Below, piece after piece: positions 16,917 through 26,669 of a stretch of DNA of 52,742 bases. Made by a program: the position numbers and the translations under genes. The stretch lies in the NCBI RefSeq assembly GCF_023715655.1, contig NZ_JAMBON010000024.1, forward strand, positions 1 to 52,742, given 5' to 3'. This stretch comes from Oceanobacillus luteolus (GTDB taxonomy: Bacteria; Bacillota; Bacilli; Bacillales; Amphibacillaceae). The notes beneath the pieces were generated by a model that saw only the letters and a program-made list of their open reading frames with translations, had not been told where the DNA came from and did not search any database. Positions within the stretch are counted from its first letter, which is position 1. Each line of letters begins with the position of its first letter.

Positions 16917-17396
16917 ATGATGAGGAAAGTTTTATACATAGCTATATTTCTGGGGTTTATTCTAATTATATATAGTGAAGAAGAGAATGTTATAGATATT
17001 TTAGATGTTCCACCAACTTTAAGTGTGGAGCAAAAAGAAAATCAAAATGACATAGATCAAATTACGGGTGTAGTGTGTTGGGGTAATTGTACGAATGATG
17101 ATCGTAGTTTTAGTTTAAATGATATGGATGATTACACTCTAAATTCGTTATCCATTAATTATATAAAAGAGGATACCATTTTTCAAATAACCCATGAAGG
17201 TCCAGAAGCGGATATGTATGGATATATCGCGGAAATTGAAAAAGGTGACAGTAGTGCAGGTTATAGCATTTCGATAGAAACTAATGAATTCCAGTCTTTT
17301 AATGATGATGGAATATATTTAGTTGTAGCACAGTGGTTTGATAAGAATGAATGGATAGGGTGTGTTTATTCCCTCTATAAAGTTGAAGTAGAATAA
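16917..17396 (+). CDS. Putative exported or membrane-anchored protein, unknown
   Basis: A 159-residue acidic protein with an N-terminal hydrophobic helix (residues 4-19) that may anchor it. No clear signal peptidase site or lipobox. The exterior part has a CWGNC pair of cysteines and alternating polar/hydrophobic strands. Start ATGATG after AGGGGGGGGAA. Not recognised, and no operon partner. Confidence 0.6.
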   Translation: MMRKVLYIAIFLGFILIIYSEEENVIDILDVPPTLSVEQKENQNDIDQITGVVCWGNCTNDDRSFSLNDMDDYTLNSLSINYIKEDTIFQITHEGPEADMYGYIAEIEKGDSSAGYSISIETNEFQSFNDDGIYLVVAQWFDKNEWIGCVYSLYKVEVE

Positions 17397-17485
17397 AACC
17401 ATTTCAAACTGAATACTTCTAACGCGCGCTTTAATTTAGTGAAATTCGTAATATTAAACAAGTACATATTAAAAGGGGTAATACA

Positions 17486-18262
17486 ATGAAATTTTATAAT
17501 AAGGTAGCATTGATTACCGGTGGTACTTCGGGCATTGGATATTCTGTTGCTGAAAGCTTAATGAAAGAAGGGGCCAAGGTTGCTATAGTTGGAAGAAATG
17601 CGGAAAAGGGTGAAAAAGCATTACAAAAATTAAAGGAAATTCACTCTGAAGTTATGTATCTATCAGCTGATATCAGTAATTCTAATGATGTTAGAAATAT
17701 GGTGAGAAAGACTGTATCGACGTTTGGTCATTTAGATTTTGCATTCAATAATGCGGGAAATGCCGAAGGAAAACCAGCTCTTACACATGAGTATAGCGAA
17801 GATGATTTTGATAAGATGATGGGAGTTACAATCAAAGGGGTTTGGCTATGCCTGAAATACGAAATTCAAGAGATGCTTAAAACTGGTGGAGGATCGATAG
17901 TGAACACTTCTTCATTAGATGCACTTATCTGCTCAGCAGGTACAACTGCATACGCGGCCGGGAAAAGTGGAGTGATTGCTTTAACAAGAGCTGTTGCTCA
18001 AGAGTATGGATCCTACGGGATACGAGTAAATACGGTGACACCTGGTGTAATTAGGACACCAATGATTGAAAGTAAGTTAAAAGATTTAACAATGGAACAA
18101 GCAAAGGTATTAGAAGGAAAATACAGTAATTCCAATGCGACTGGAAGAATAGGCGAACCTGAAGAAGTTGCGGCAGCCGTTATTTGGTTATTGTCTGAAG
18201 AAGCCAGTTATATCACAGGGCAGAATTTAATCGTAGATGGTGGAGTGAGTTTTATTCATTGA
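17486..18262 (+). CDS. SDR family oxidoreductase
   Basis: A complete 258-residue classical short-chain dehydrogenase: cofactor loop TGGTSGIG at residues 12-19, NNAG, catalytic serine in TSSLDA, YAAGK with Tyr and Lys, and the closing IVDGG. An Arg after strand 2 (GRN) suggests NADP. Unlike the SDR at 5.5-6.2 kb this one is intact. Substrate unknown. RBS AAAAGGGGTAA. Confidence 0.9.
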   Translation: MKFYNKVALITGGTSGIGYSVAESLMKEGAKVAIVGRNAEKGEKALQKLKEIHSEVMYLSADISNSNDVRNMVRKTVSTFGHLDFAFNNAGNAEGKPALTHEYSEDDFDKMMGVTIKGVWLCLKYEIQEMLKTGGGSIVNTSSLDALICSAGTTAYAAGKSGVIALTRAVAQEYGSYGIRVNTVTPGVIRTPMIESKLKDLTMEQAKVLEGKYSNSNATGRIGEPEEVAAAVIWLLSEEASYITGQNLIVDGGVSFIH

Positions 18263-18313
18263 GCTGATGGATAGGACTTTAATTTTCAGGAGATATGTAG
18301 GGGTTGGAGAAAA

Positions 18314-18796
18314 ATGATGAAAACAATATCCCATATGCCAAAAGGATATGTATGTCCATTTTGCCAAGTTACTATGGGTTTAGATGTACCAGGTAAAGGA
18401 ACAAAACAAAATGATGTGATATTCCAAAATGATTATGTAACAGCTTTTGTAGCTAGTAAATGGTGGCCGAACAATAAAGGACACGTTCTCGTTGTTCCTA
18501 ATCAGCATTTCGAAAATATTTATGAACTCCCACCAGAATATGCAGCTGAAATTCATCGAGCCGCACAACTTACAGCTTTCGCAATGAAAGATACATATAG
18601 TTGTGATGGTATTACTACTCGTCAGCATAATGAACCAGCCGGTAGCCAAGATGTTTGGCACTATCATCTCCACGTTTATCCTAGATACAAGAAAGATCTA
18701 TTCTATCTGACAAAAGGAATTCAAACCAATCCTGATAAACGAATAATGTATGCTAAAAAGCTGAGGACGTGGATAGAAAACCACCTACATAAATAG
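18314..18796 (+). CDS. HIT family protein
   Basis: A 160-residue histidine-triad protein with the HYHLHVYPR motif near residue 117 and an N-terminal CPFC pair that, with a conserved His, can bind zinc. HIT proteins hydrolyse nucleotide conjugates such as AMP-lysine or dinucleoside polyphosphates. It starts about 50 bp after the SDR gene and could share its transcript. Confidence 0.9.
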   Translation: MMKTISHMPKGYVCPFCQVTMGLDVPGKGTKQNDVIFQNDYVTAFVASKWWPNNKGHVLVVPNQHFENIYELPPEYAAEIHRAAQLTAFAMKDTYSCDGITTRQHNEPAGSQDVWHYHLHVYPRYKKDLFYLTKGIQTNPDKRIMYAKKLRTWIENHLHK

Positions 18797-18827
18797 TTTA
18801 CTTATTCTTCAGTTAGGATGTCATAGA

Positions 18828-19040
18828 AGATCCTTCTTAATCAACGAAAGGGAAGGTTTGTCAACTCCGAATGGAATCACTACTTTTAAACAGGAATTAT
18901 CTGGATATAAGACTTCGAAAGGTGCAGTACAATTTCCGATTGGAAACCCGATTCCTTATGAATTAGTTAGTGAAATCGTAAAGTTTAAAGTCAATGAAAA
19001 TAACAGTAAGGCAGAAAGTAAAATAAAGAAGAATAAATAA
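18828..19040 (+). pseudogene. DUF1801 (YdhG-like) protein, C-terminal fragment
   Basis: The frame reads TPNGITTFKQELSGYK, TSKGAVQFPIGNPIP and the final helix EIVKFKVNEN, which is the last third of a DUF1801/iron-chaperone-like protein (usually 115-140 residues). The N-terminal two thirds with the metal-binding region are absent and replaced by unrelated sequence. A TTG with GGGAAGG is available at 18858, but a 60-residue piece is unlikely to fold. Confidence 0.65.
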
Positions 19041-19204
19041 TTTCAATGTTGTTGTATGTGGAGTGCCACTCTTTTTAGTATCAAGAAAATAAAGATTGTG
19101 TGAATGAGTTATTTCAAATGGGTTTCCGACGGGGCAGTGTTAGTGAGCCAGGGAGTTTTGAATTTTATGGTAATATATTGCTAGAGTGTCAAAGGGGGAG
19201 AAAG

Positions 19205-19723
19205 ATGAAATTTTGTATGAATTTTGGTGATACAAATTTTATTGGAGTAGCAAATGCTGATACATACAACTCATTCGTAGACGAAGATTGGGAGTTAGAT
19301 AATCTATTGCAGCATTTTGGAAATGAGATGAAACAAGGGCATATTTTAGTTTTTCAAATGACTGAGGAAGGAATTGAACATTCTTGGAGAGTCGATGTTA
19401 GAGTAGGAAGAGAAGAAATTGCTCAGAAATGCTATAGGAGAGCGGTAGGTTATATAGAAGTGACGGAAAATCAATTATATTTAGTGGACTATGACTGTCT
19501 TACAATGGCTGCTCAGTTTGAAGATGAAGAAGTTCCTGATGAAAATTGTTCCAAATATAAGATCGATATAGAAAATGGATTTTATAAGGTTGAAATAGCT
19601 CAATATTATAACGTTGATAAAGATGAATATGTTGGAATGAGGGAGACCGATATTTTAATGAATTTCATAAAGGTATCGGAAATTGAACCAATTGCTGAAA
19701 GTGTTTTTTGGTGTACATATTAA
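19205..19723 (+). CDS. Protein of unknown function (172 residues)
   Basis: I start this gene at ATG 19205 because AAAGGGGGAGAAAG lies directly before it. An in-frame GTG at 19100 has no site. The product is acidic and soluble, with no signal peptide and an alternating beta-strand pattern. It does not match a family I know. The closest impression is of small immunity-like or DUF proteins of Bacillaceae, but this is not supported by a motif. Confidence 0.6.
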   Translation: MKFCMNFGDTNFIGVANADTYNSFVDEDWELDNLLQHFGNEMKQGHILVFQMTEEGIEHSWRVDVRVGREEIAQKCYRRAVGYIEVTENQLYLVDYDCLTMAAQFEDEEVPDENCSKYKIDIENGFYKVEIAQYYNVDKDEYVGMRETDILMNFIKVSEIEPIAESVFWCTY

Positions 19724-19813
19724 GTAGAATATAGCTGCACTCTGTTTCCTTCTTCAACTATAGGGTGCAATAGTTAAGGGAATGAATTTAGAGATTCCTG
19801 GGGGGACTCTAGT

Positions 19814-20248
19814 ATGGAAATATGTCTAAGAGATAATAAAAAGGCATTAATAAGACTATATGAAGAAAAAGACTTTAATAAAATACAAGATTTAAACAAA
19901 GATGAAGGATGGACTAATTTGGTTGAGAATCAATCCGATACAAAGGAAGCATGGAAAAATTCCAATGTAGCTTATGTTGTTGAAATAGATGGTGATGGTG
20001 TGATCGGATATGTAAGGGGACTTACAGATACACGGATAAGTTTATTTATTTGTGAATTACTTATTGATAAAAAGTATAGAGGCTTAGGCATCGGGAAAAA
20101 ACTTATTTACTATCTACATAATCTATACCCAACCACAAGAATTGAATTACTAGCAAATAGTTCATCTCGTTCATTTTATGAAGAACTAGGTTTTCGTGCT
20201 TTTAATGGATTCAGGAAATCAAGACTAGAATTTGATGTCTCAGATTGA
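19814..20248 (+). CDS. GNAT N-acetyltransferase
   Basis: A 144-residue GNAT protein: beta-4 CELLIDKKYRG followed by the acetyl-CoA loop GLGIGKKL, then the SSSRSFYEELGF motif of helix 4 and strand 6. Substrate unknown. RBS GGGGGGACT lies seven bases before the ATG. Confidence 0.88.
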   Translation: MEICLRDNKKALIRLYEEKDFNKIQDLNKDEGWTNLVENQSDTKEAWKNSNVAYVVEIDGDGVIGYVRGLTDTRISLFICELLIDKKYRGLGIGKKLIYYLHNLYPTTRIELLANSSSRSFYEELGFRAFNGFRKSRLEFDVSD

Positions 20249-20343
20249 AGGATCTGGAGCTCTAACATAAATTATTTTTCGTACAAGCGGGTTTCATCTT
20301 TTAGGCATCATTTTCGTTAAAAATAGTAATAGGAAGTTGAGAT

Positions 20344-21270
20344 ATGAAAGATATACCAATCACCTTTAAAAATGTGGCTACTTTCATGATGTTTGTTGTA
20401 ATGGCAGCTGGATTTACTACCCATTATATCTATAACATCAATATCTTTGAAGGTGAACCTGTAGAAGAAATCATCGAACAAAAATATAGCAAAAAAGGCT
20501 TGTATTTATATCCACGGTTTGAAATCGTTGTTTCAAACTCTGATCAACCTAGTAGGGTTACGAAAGAACAATTTGAATCAATCCAAATAGGAGATCAAAT
20601 TTCTGGAATAAGGAGAGGGGAAACCTTCTTAACAATCAAAGATAATCAATTTGAAAAAAGAGTGTCCAACCCGATTTTTATATTCCTATATTTCGGTGTA
20701 TTCGCATATGGTGGTGGCTTATTAAGAGAGATAAAATTTATCAAAGGTAATCAAACTCTTTTAAACCTATTAAATAGAATTTTAAGGATGCTGAAAGCCA
20801 TTGTGTTAGCCACTTATATTTCAATAGGAGCGTACTTTGTAACAATGACAGCTACAAATGCTTTCAATAAATTAAATAAAATTAATCAAACAGAAGTAAT
20901 TGCTACTCTATTAGACAGAGACTTGCTTGAGATTCGTACTCAAAGAGGAGCGTCGTACACCACGTACGAATTATTCCTTGGCTATCAAGATCAAGAGGGA
21001 AACGATTATGTTACTAAAAAAGCTGTAACACGACCTACGTATTACAAATATGCTTTCAAAGAAAGTATGCCACTTACTTATCGTAATAATAATATGTATG
21101 ATACTTTTGTTTCAGTCGAAGGTACAGATGAAGTTTTGCCTGCCTATTTCAATCTGTATACAATTTTCATGGGGTTGTATATATTCTCGCTATTGATAAT
21201 GTTTAAAGCATGGCGAAATAAGAAAAATAACAAGAAGGAACCGGAAAACATTGTTGACCAACACAGGTGA
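20344..21270 (+). CDS. Membrane protein of unknown function
   Basis: A 308-residue protein with a transmembrane helix near residues 12-29, a soluble exterior segment to about 110, two helices near 112-128 and 150-172, another exterior segment of about 90 residues and a last helix near 268-286. The soluble parts look beta-rich. A basic tail suggests a cytoplasmic C-terminus. No family recognised. Confidence 0.65.
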   Translation: MKDIPITFKNVATFMMFVVMAAGFTTHYIYNINIFEGEPVEEIIEQKYSKKGLYLYPRFEIVVSNSDQPSRVTKEQFESIQIGDQISGIRRGETFLTIKDNQFEKRVSNPIFIFLYFGVFAYGGGLLREIKFIKGNQTLLNLLNRILRMLKAIVLATYISIGAYFVTMTATNAFNKLNKINQTEVIATLLDRDLLEIRTQRGASYTTYELFLGYQDQEGNDYVTKKAVTRPTYYKYAFKESMPLTYRNNNMYDTFVSVEGTDEVLPAYFNLYTIFMGLYIFSLLIMFKAWRNKKNNKKEPENIVDQHR

Positions 21271-21472
21271 AAATAATTAATCTATTAAAATTGTATGGTC
21301 CTTGCACAATAGGGGCTTTACTTGAAGGTCGTTGAGCTGCATAGACGGCTCTTTTTCTTGTCCAACTAATGGACATGTTAGTAGAAAAAGAAAAAATGAA
21401 ATATAGAAACGAAAGAGAATCCTGATTCGTATATAAATATATGACCAAATTAAATATTTGGAGGTGGATGGA

Positions 21473-21670
21473 GTGAGAAATACATTAAAAATTTGTATGG
21501 GGTATATTGCTGGAGTAATTATAGCAATATTTGCAATGAGTCTATGGAAAAATGAAGCTGTAGATTGGCAACTTATGGTTAGTTTAATTATCGGAGGGTT
21601 CTTAGGGGTACTTATTGTATCAGGAATAAGAATGTATATCCGAAAAGCCAAGGATGAAGCCAATGAATAG
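21473..21670 (+). CDS. Small two-helix membrane protein
   Basis: A 65-residue protein started at GTG 21473, seven bases after GGAGGTG. It has two hydrophobic helices (about 9-22 and 33-50) with a short charged turn (KNEAVDWQ) and a basic tail. A broken second copy of the same gene lies at 30710-30834, with about 80 percent base identity over 100 bp, so the gene was once duplicated. Function unknown. Confidence 0.65.
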   Translation: MRNTLKICMGYIAGVIIAIFAMSLWKNEAVDWQLMVSLIIGGFLGVLIVSGIRMYIRKAKDEANE

Positions 21671-21852
21671 TATTTTGCTTCACTTCATTAAAACAGTAGA
21701 TAAGATATCCTCCCTATAAACAAATGTAAATAAATATGTAATGCTCTTCTGGATAATTATGGTAAAGTATGAAATAGAGATGATTTATCTAGTGTGCTAG
21801 CTCAAAAAAGCTGTAGCTTTTCTTTTTCAACAAATGGAAAGGATTGCATGAT

Positions 21853-22185
21853 GTGAAAAAACTTCTCGTGAAAGTGTTGTTTGCGATAATATTATGTTCA
21901 GGAATCCTCTTTATATTTGCGGATCTATTAAAGGAAGAGACATTTACAATTATTGAAAAAGATACAGACACGTTTATTTGGATTGAGAGCAATAAAGTAT
22001 TCAACCCAAGTTACAAACGAGCATTATTGGATATAGAGAACGCTAGAATAATAAATGCAAATGGTGAGGAAATTGACTATAGAGAATTATTAATAGGTGA
22101 AAGAATTAAAGCTGAATTTCAACCAATTGCAGCGCTAAGAGACCCTCCAGGCTTAGTGGCAAGGGAGGTAAAACTATTAAATTAA
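21853..22185 (+). CDS. Small exported protein, possibly DUF3221-like OB fold
   Basis: A 110-residue product from GTG 21853, nine bases after AAAGGA. An N-terminal hydrophobic helix (residues 3-22) is followed by a beta-rich domain with IIEKDTDTFIWIE, ARIINANGEEIDYREL and GERIKAEF. That order of strands is like the small OB-fold domains of DUF3221/YobA proteins, but I am not sure. It starts a run of short membrane-protein genes reaching 22648. Confidence 0.55.
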   Translation: MKKLLVKVLFAIILCSGILFIFADLLKEETFTIIEKDTDTFIWIESNKVFNPSYKRALLDIENARIINANGEEIDYRELLIGERIKAEFQPIAALRDPPGLVAREVKLLN

Positions 22186-22212
22186 CGGTGCACGGAAACA
22201 AGGGGGATCTAC

Positions 22213-22407
22213 ATGTTTATAAGTCTTGCAGAATTGATTTGGACAATTCTTGCCGTACCAATTATCTTCTATGTTTGTTATAGACTGTCGACTATAAATA
22301 GGCAGTTAGAAAAAATATCTAAACATCTTAATATTCAAGAAGATGAAGTAGAGGAAGTCAGCAACGAGGAAATCGAAAAAGAATTAGAAGAAAAGTTGAA
22401 GAGATAA
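22213..22407 (+). CDS. Small single-span membrane protein with coiled-coil tail
   Basis: 64 residues with an AAGGGGGATC site before the ATG. One N-terminal helix (residues 6-24), then RLSTINRQLEKISKHL and a strongly acidic coiled-coil-like tail rich in Glu and Lys. The design resembles YtxH/DUF948-like short proteins. No function can be assigned. Confidence 0.6.
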   Translation: MFISLAELIWTILAVPIIFYVCYRLSTINRQLEKISKHLNIQEDEVEEVSNEEIEKELEEKLKR

Positions 22408-22498
22408 AACTTACATATACCAGCCTATAGAGAGTGTTAAATCAAGGAACAGCATGAGTTGTACAAAGAAAACGATTCGGTGAGAAAGGGAAAAATCT

Positions 22499-22648
22499 AT
22501 GATGAAATTACAGATAACAACATTCGTTTTAGTTGGGGCATTTATCGGATTTTTAACCGATGGTGTAATGATTGGTGCAGGGGTAGCGGCAGTTATTTTT
22601 ATTGCATATAAATTAGAGAAATTATTAGAAGAACGAGATATGAGTTAA
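22499..22648 (+). CDS. Very small membrane protein (49 residues)
   Basis: An ATGATG start with GAGAAAGGG upstream. The product has two short hydrophobic stretches with glycine-rich turns (VGAFIGFLTDGVMIGAGV) and a charged tail (EKLLEERDMS). It lies 33 bp before the GNAT gene. Not recognised. Confidence 0.5.
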   Translation: MMKLQITTFVLVGAFIGFLTDGVMIGAGVAAVIFIAYKLEKLLEERDMS

Positions 22649-22681
22649 AATCTCATCTGATAAAAATAGGGGTGAGCAATA

Positions 22682-23146
22682 ATGGTGAAGTTAAAACATA
22701 TCACTGATGAATATGTGGAAGCATTACATTCATTTGATCTTCCTGATGAACAAGCAAAGTTCACAGCATTACCAAGCAAGGTCTTAGAGGAGAAAAAAGA
22801 AGAATATCGGATTGTTATATTAGATGATAATGAGCCTGTAGGTTTCTTTATATTACATAAAACGGAACGTGTTAAGCAATATTCAGATAACCCGAATGCC
22901 ATGTTGCTGACGGCATTGTCTATCAATCACGCAAAGCAGGGAAGAGGATATGCTAAACAAGCTATGCTCCAGCTAAGAGATTTTGTTGAATATGAATTTC
23001 CTTATTGTGACGAGATTGTACTAGCAGTCAATCATAGGAATACACCTGCTCAGCGGCTTTATGAAAAGGTTGGTTTTATAGATACAGGCAAGAGAAAAAA
23101 CGGTCCAATAGGTGAACAGTTCATTATGAATTTATTGCTGAAATAA
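22682..23146 (+). CDS. GNAT N-acetyltransferase
   Basis: A 154-residue acetyltransferase. Strand 4 with LTALSINHAKQGRGYAKQAM gives the Q/R-x-x-G-x-A/G acetyl-CoA loop, and NHRNTPAQRLYEKVGF is the typical end of the fold. The length and start LKHITDEY are like RimI-type enzymes acting on small molecules. RBS AGGGGTGAG. Confidence 0.88.
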   Translation: MVKLKHITDEYVEALHSFDLPDEQAKFTALPSKVLEEKKEEYRIVILDDNEPVGFFILHKTERVKQYSDNPNAMLLTALSINHAKQGRGYAKQAMLQLRDFVEYEFPYCDEIVLAVNHRNTPAQRLYEKVGFIDTGKRKNGPIGEQFIMNLLLK

Positions 23147-23191
23147 GTACTCATTAGCTATGAATATCGATAAACAAGGATATGATTAAAA

Positions 23192-23569
23192 ATGGAATTA
23201 AGACTGGAATTGTTTGTTAAAAGCTTAGAAAGATCAATGGAATTTTATTGTGATGTTTTGGGATTTAACGCACCAAAAGAAATAAAATCAGATTACCTAT
23301 CAATTAGAAAAGGGGATGTAGTTTTAGGATTAGGAAAGATGGAAAAATTACCTGATACTCATCCCCTTAAAGTTTCCCGTGATGATCAGCAAGTTGGTTT
23401 AGGTGTAGAAATAGTTTTAAAGGTTGAGGATGTATATGAAGTTTATAATCATGTGGTTGCCAAGGGGTATTCAATCCAGTCGGAGTTGACGAAACAATCT
23501 TGGGGAATGGTTGATTTTAGAATAGTAGATCCAGATGGATATTATTTGAGAATTACATCAAACAATTAA
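23192..23569 (+). CDS. VOC (glyoxalase/bleomycin resistance) family protein
   Basis: A 125-residue single VOC domain made of two beta-alpha-beta-beta-beta units. The first is SLERSMEFYCDVLGF and the second starts at DVYEVYNHVVAKGY and ends with VDPDGYYLRI. Likely metal ligands are Glu2 or Glu6 and the late Asp/Glu/Tyr positions. Substrate unknown. Confidence 0.82.
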   Translation: MELRLELFVKSLERSMEFYCDVLGFNAPKEIKSDYLSIRKGDVVLGLGKMEKLPDTHPLKVSRDDQQVGLGVEIVLKVEDVYEVYNHVVAKGYSIQSELTKQSWGMVDFRIVDPDGYYLRITSNN

Positions 23570-23613
23570 CTTCTTTGTATGATAGGCTGCAATTCCTAAA
23601 GAATCTGGAAGTG

Positions 23614-23985
23614 ATGATAATGAGTGTATATCTTCATAATTATTTAGAAGTATTTAAAAAGAACTTTATGTTGCTTGTTATGGCAATGGTATTATTAGCT
23701 GTAACTTTCTTTATCTGGGCTGGGATTCCATTCTTCATAATCGGCAATTTAGTGGCGAAATTGACCTCTAATTCTGTAATAACTTATTTATCCATATCAT
23801 TATCAGGAGGATTTCTTTTTTCTTTGTATTTTGTTCCATTTCATTTAAAGGTTGCTGAAAATATAAGTATCGTAAAGGGCAATCATGTAGCGAAATCTTT
23901 TGTGCATCTACACACCTTATGGATGATAGGGAGTTCTCTAGTCTTTGGTATAGTGATGATTTTGATGACTGTTCTTCAACTATAA
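23614..23985 (+). CDS. Membrane protein, possibly YesL-like
   Basis: About 123 residues, start at ATG 23614 or 23620 after GGAAGTG. Three membrane helices are clear (about 20-45, 58-78 and 104-121). Between helices 2 and 3 lies a VAENISIVKGNHV segment resembling the cytoplasmic loop of YesL/DUF624 proteins, though this one is shorter than that family. Low confidence in the family. Confidence 0.55.
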   Translation: MIMSVYLHNYLEVFKKNFMLLVMAMVLLAVTFFIWAGIPFFIIGNLVAKLTSNSVITYLSISLSGGFLFSLYFVPFHLKVAENISIVKGNHVAKSFVHLHTLWMIGSSLVFGIVMILMTVLQL

Positions 23986-24085
23986 TTCTCGATCACAAGA
24001 ATAAGTGCTCCATCTATTCAATCGAAAAGCAATAGTTACATGCCTATTTTCATCCTGTGACAAATAGATTAATGCTTAGAAAAGA

Positions 24086-24127
24086 GAAAGGTAGAGAATT
24101 CTTGTAAGAGTCCTCTACCTTTCTTTA
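24086..24127 (+). terminator. Terminator
   Basis: GAAAGGTAGAG pairs perfectly with CTCTACCTTTC (24113-24123) and is followed by TTTATTT. It closes the plus-strand series before the convergent glycosidase gene. Confidence 0.85.
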
Positions 24128-24238
24128 TTTAACCTCGTATAACTAACTATTAAATTGGAAGGTAATAAAGGAAACATTTCAGCTTCATTTATTTCTATCC
24201 CGCCAATCTCCCGAATTTCTCTGTTCACATTTTCATGT

Positions 24239-26479
24239 TTACTGACTTGAAGCAGCATGAATCGTTATCGCTTTTTCCAGAAACGGTTGCATTACACCCG
24301 GAGCCATTACTTTGGTATTCGGAATCGTGTATTCACCCTCTGGAATCGTTAAGGTCACTTCATCATTTTCAATCTTGACTTTAGCACCGATAATCGCATT
24401 GTCCTCCAGCCAATTACTGACATGAAGGCTGAGCACATAACCGTCATCTGGGATTGGTGAGTTGTTTCCTCCCATTTTGACTACTGTGTCATCCACAACG
24501 GTAATTTCATAGCCATAAATATTGGTGCGAGTTGTCTCGCCGTATTCAGGTGTATACAGTATGAGCTCTGCTGCTCCACGGAAACGGTTTACGCCATCAA
24601 GGGCTTTGGTTGCCACTCGAGGCTCGTCAAGCTTCAGATTAATGGTGTCATTGGCAAGTATCTCATCAAGATTTGCCCGATGTTGGTCTGCAGTTTCTTG
24701 GTCATTATTTTGTAAAGCCATCATCATTTTCACAGCTTCCTGCCCAGATTTTCCGTGTATTTCAAGCTTTTTGAGCCAAGCAGATGTTTCGTCTAGAAAA
24801 TTTTTATTATCCAAGTTCTCCTGTAATAGGGTTGGCGTATCTTCAAACTTCTTGAATTCTTCCAGCAATTGATTCGCTGCATCCCTAGGGTTGTCAGTTT
24901 CATATGCCTCCCAGAAATCGTCAATCAACGTTGATAGTATAAGGGCTCCTTTGTTGCCATTCAGATTGGAGGCATAAGAATTTTCGGAAAACAACTTTAA
25001 AGTAGATGCTGCATCACCTCCAAACGCCTTGAGGCTGCGTTCCCATGATGCTTCAGGATTGTAATCAGCGGGGTTCCATGTATAATCGGCAACCGTATAG
25101 AGTGCAATTTTTGACGCTTCTGCCTGAATCATCGGATTGGCCGTTATTCCCTGTACACCATGTTCGTTTAGATCACGATCACGATTTTCCAGCGGGCCAA
25201 GGAACAGCCGGCTTGTCATAAAATCGTTTACCGGATAGTTGTCCCAAAGCAGTAAATCATGATTAAATATGTCTGCTGCTTTCTGCGCCTGTTCTCCGGT
25301 AATTTCAGGTGATACGACAGCAGGGCCTGTCCAATCAACAATCACATTCGGATTTACCAGATCTCCGAAATGCTGTTTATAGGCCGTTTCATTAAGCCCA
25401 GAATATTCGGTTGGCACTGTAATCAGCCGTTCGGTATCTTCATGTGTTTCAATGAATTCTTCCTGGAAGCGATTCAACAAATATGCCTGAGCTGCAGCAG
25501 CCGGACTTTCTTCATCCCCAAATCGTTCCCGGTCTTCTTCACACTGCAGTTCACCTGATATATCATCATAAAAAATCGCATAAGAGCGGACGCCTATGTC
25601 GTACATGGATTGCATCTTGTCCATCAACAGCGTAAAATCCTCATTCCCCGAATAGCAAACACTCGATCCTGGAGAAAGCGCAAATACAAACTGCACATGG
25701 TTTTGTTTGCTTTTCTGGACAAGTTCCTCTAGTTGATTAAAGCGATCTTCAGGATATGGTTCACGCCACTTGGTGAGGTGGTATGGGTCGTCTTTTGGCG
25801 CATAAACATAAGTATTCATCTTGTTTTGACCATAAAATTCAATTTGGCTCAGCCTGTCTTCATGCGACCATGGTTGACCGTAGAATCCTTCAATTGTTCC
25901 TCGGAGAGGCATTTCAGGCCAATCGCGAATGCTGACTGACGGTATCCAGCTACGTCCCGGTCGCTCCAGAATGATCTGTTCAAATGTTTTGGCAGCATAA
26001 AACGTACCTGCATTATCTTTCCCGGCAAGAACGATTTGCTTTGCACCGTTGTTGCTTGTAGCCAGCACGTATCCTTCTTTCTTCAGTGCCTGGGGTCCAT
26101 CAACTCCTAATTCGTTTAAAATGCCCGTGATATCAGGATTATCTGAAGGAGTCCCAATCCAAATCGTTACAGGCGTATTTGGTGTTGGTTCACCGGGGGT
26201 GCTGCGGATAATACGCTTAACGTCTATATCCTTTAAAGCTTGTTCGACTTCTCTTATTGCTGCTTCATCGGTGTCTTCACCTGCCACCAGACCGACTACC
26301 GGCGTAATTGGAAAGCCTTTACCCGTTACCTCCAAGTGTTGAGGTGTCGGTGAAATGGTGATATTATCCTTATTTTGCTTCATTGCGTGGGTTATATCAT
26401 TGTTTGGCGCTAACATCAGGAGTACCGTACCGAAAAGAACCAACAACAGCTTTTTGCTCATAGATTGTATGCAAATCAT
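24239..26479 (-). CDS. Secreted GH84-type beta-N-acetylglucosaminidase
   Basis: About 746 residues. An N-terminal signal sequence (MSKKLLLVLFGTVLLM region) is followed by a GH20b-like alpha/beta domain (about 40-185), then the GH84 catalytic barrel beginning RGTIEGFYGQPWS. Its two adjacent aspartates are in FYDDISG (about residues 305-306), as in NagJ and O-GlcNAcases. A helical region and a short beta domain end the protein. It should remove terminal N-acetylglucosamine outside the cell, for example from mucin-like glycans or hyaluronan fragments. I prefer ATG 26479 (AGGTGAT just upstream). GTG 26488 and ATG 26461 are alternatives. No CBM or sortase signal is seen. Confidence 0.88.
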   Translation of the reverse strand: MICIQSMSKKLLLVLFGTVLLMLAPNNDITHAMKQNKDNITISPTPQHLEVTGKGFPITPVVGLVAGEDTDEAAIREVEQALKDIDVKRIIRSTPGEPTPNTPVTIWIGTPSDNPDITGILNELGVDGPQALKKEGYVLATSNNGAKQIVLAGKDNAGTFYAAKTFEQIILERPGRSWIPSVSIRDWPEMPLRGTIEGFYGQPWSHEDRLSQIEFYGQNKMNTYVYAPKDDPYHLTKWREPYPEDRFNQLEELVQKSKQNHVQFVFALSPGSSVCYSGNEDFTLLMDKMQSMYDIGVRSYAIFYDDISGELQCEEDRERFGDEESPAAAAQAYLLNRFQEEFIETHEDTERLITVPTEYSGLNETAYKQHFGDLVNPNVIVDWTGPAVVSPEITGEQAQKAADIFNHDLLLWDNYPVNDFMTSRLFLGPLENRDRDLNEHGVQGITANPMIQAEASKIALYTVADYTWNPADYNPEASWERSLKAFGGDAASTLKLFSENSYASNLNGNKGALILSTLIDDFWEAYETDNPRDAANQLLEEFKKFEDTPTLLQENLDNKNFLDETSAWLKKLEIHGKSGQEAVKMMMALQNNDQETADQHRANLDEILANDTINLKLDEPRVATKALDGVNRFRGAAELILYTPEYGETTRTNIYGYEITVVDDTVVKMGGNNSPIPDDGYVLSLHVSNWLEDNAIIGAKVKIENDEVTLTIPEGEYTIPNTKVMAPGVMQPFLEKAITIHAASSQ

Positions 26480-26669
26480 AACTATCACCTATCCTTACTA
26501 AGATTTATGGGGGTTTTTCTGATTCATCCTTTTTCTTTGCCATTTACCTTCAATTTCTTCTATGGAAATGGAAACTTTGGATTTATATAGAATTAAAGTT
26601 TCTATCCCCATCCTATGAATCGTGATATTAAAGGCAAACCGTCGTTTACAAAACCGGACGGTGGTCTGA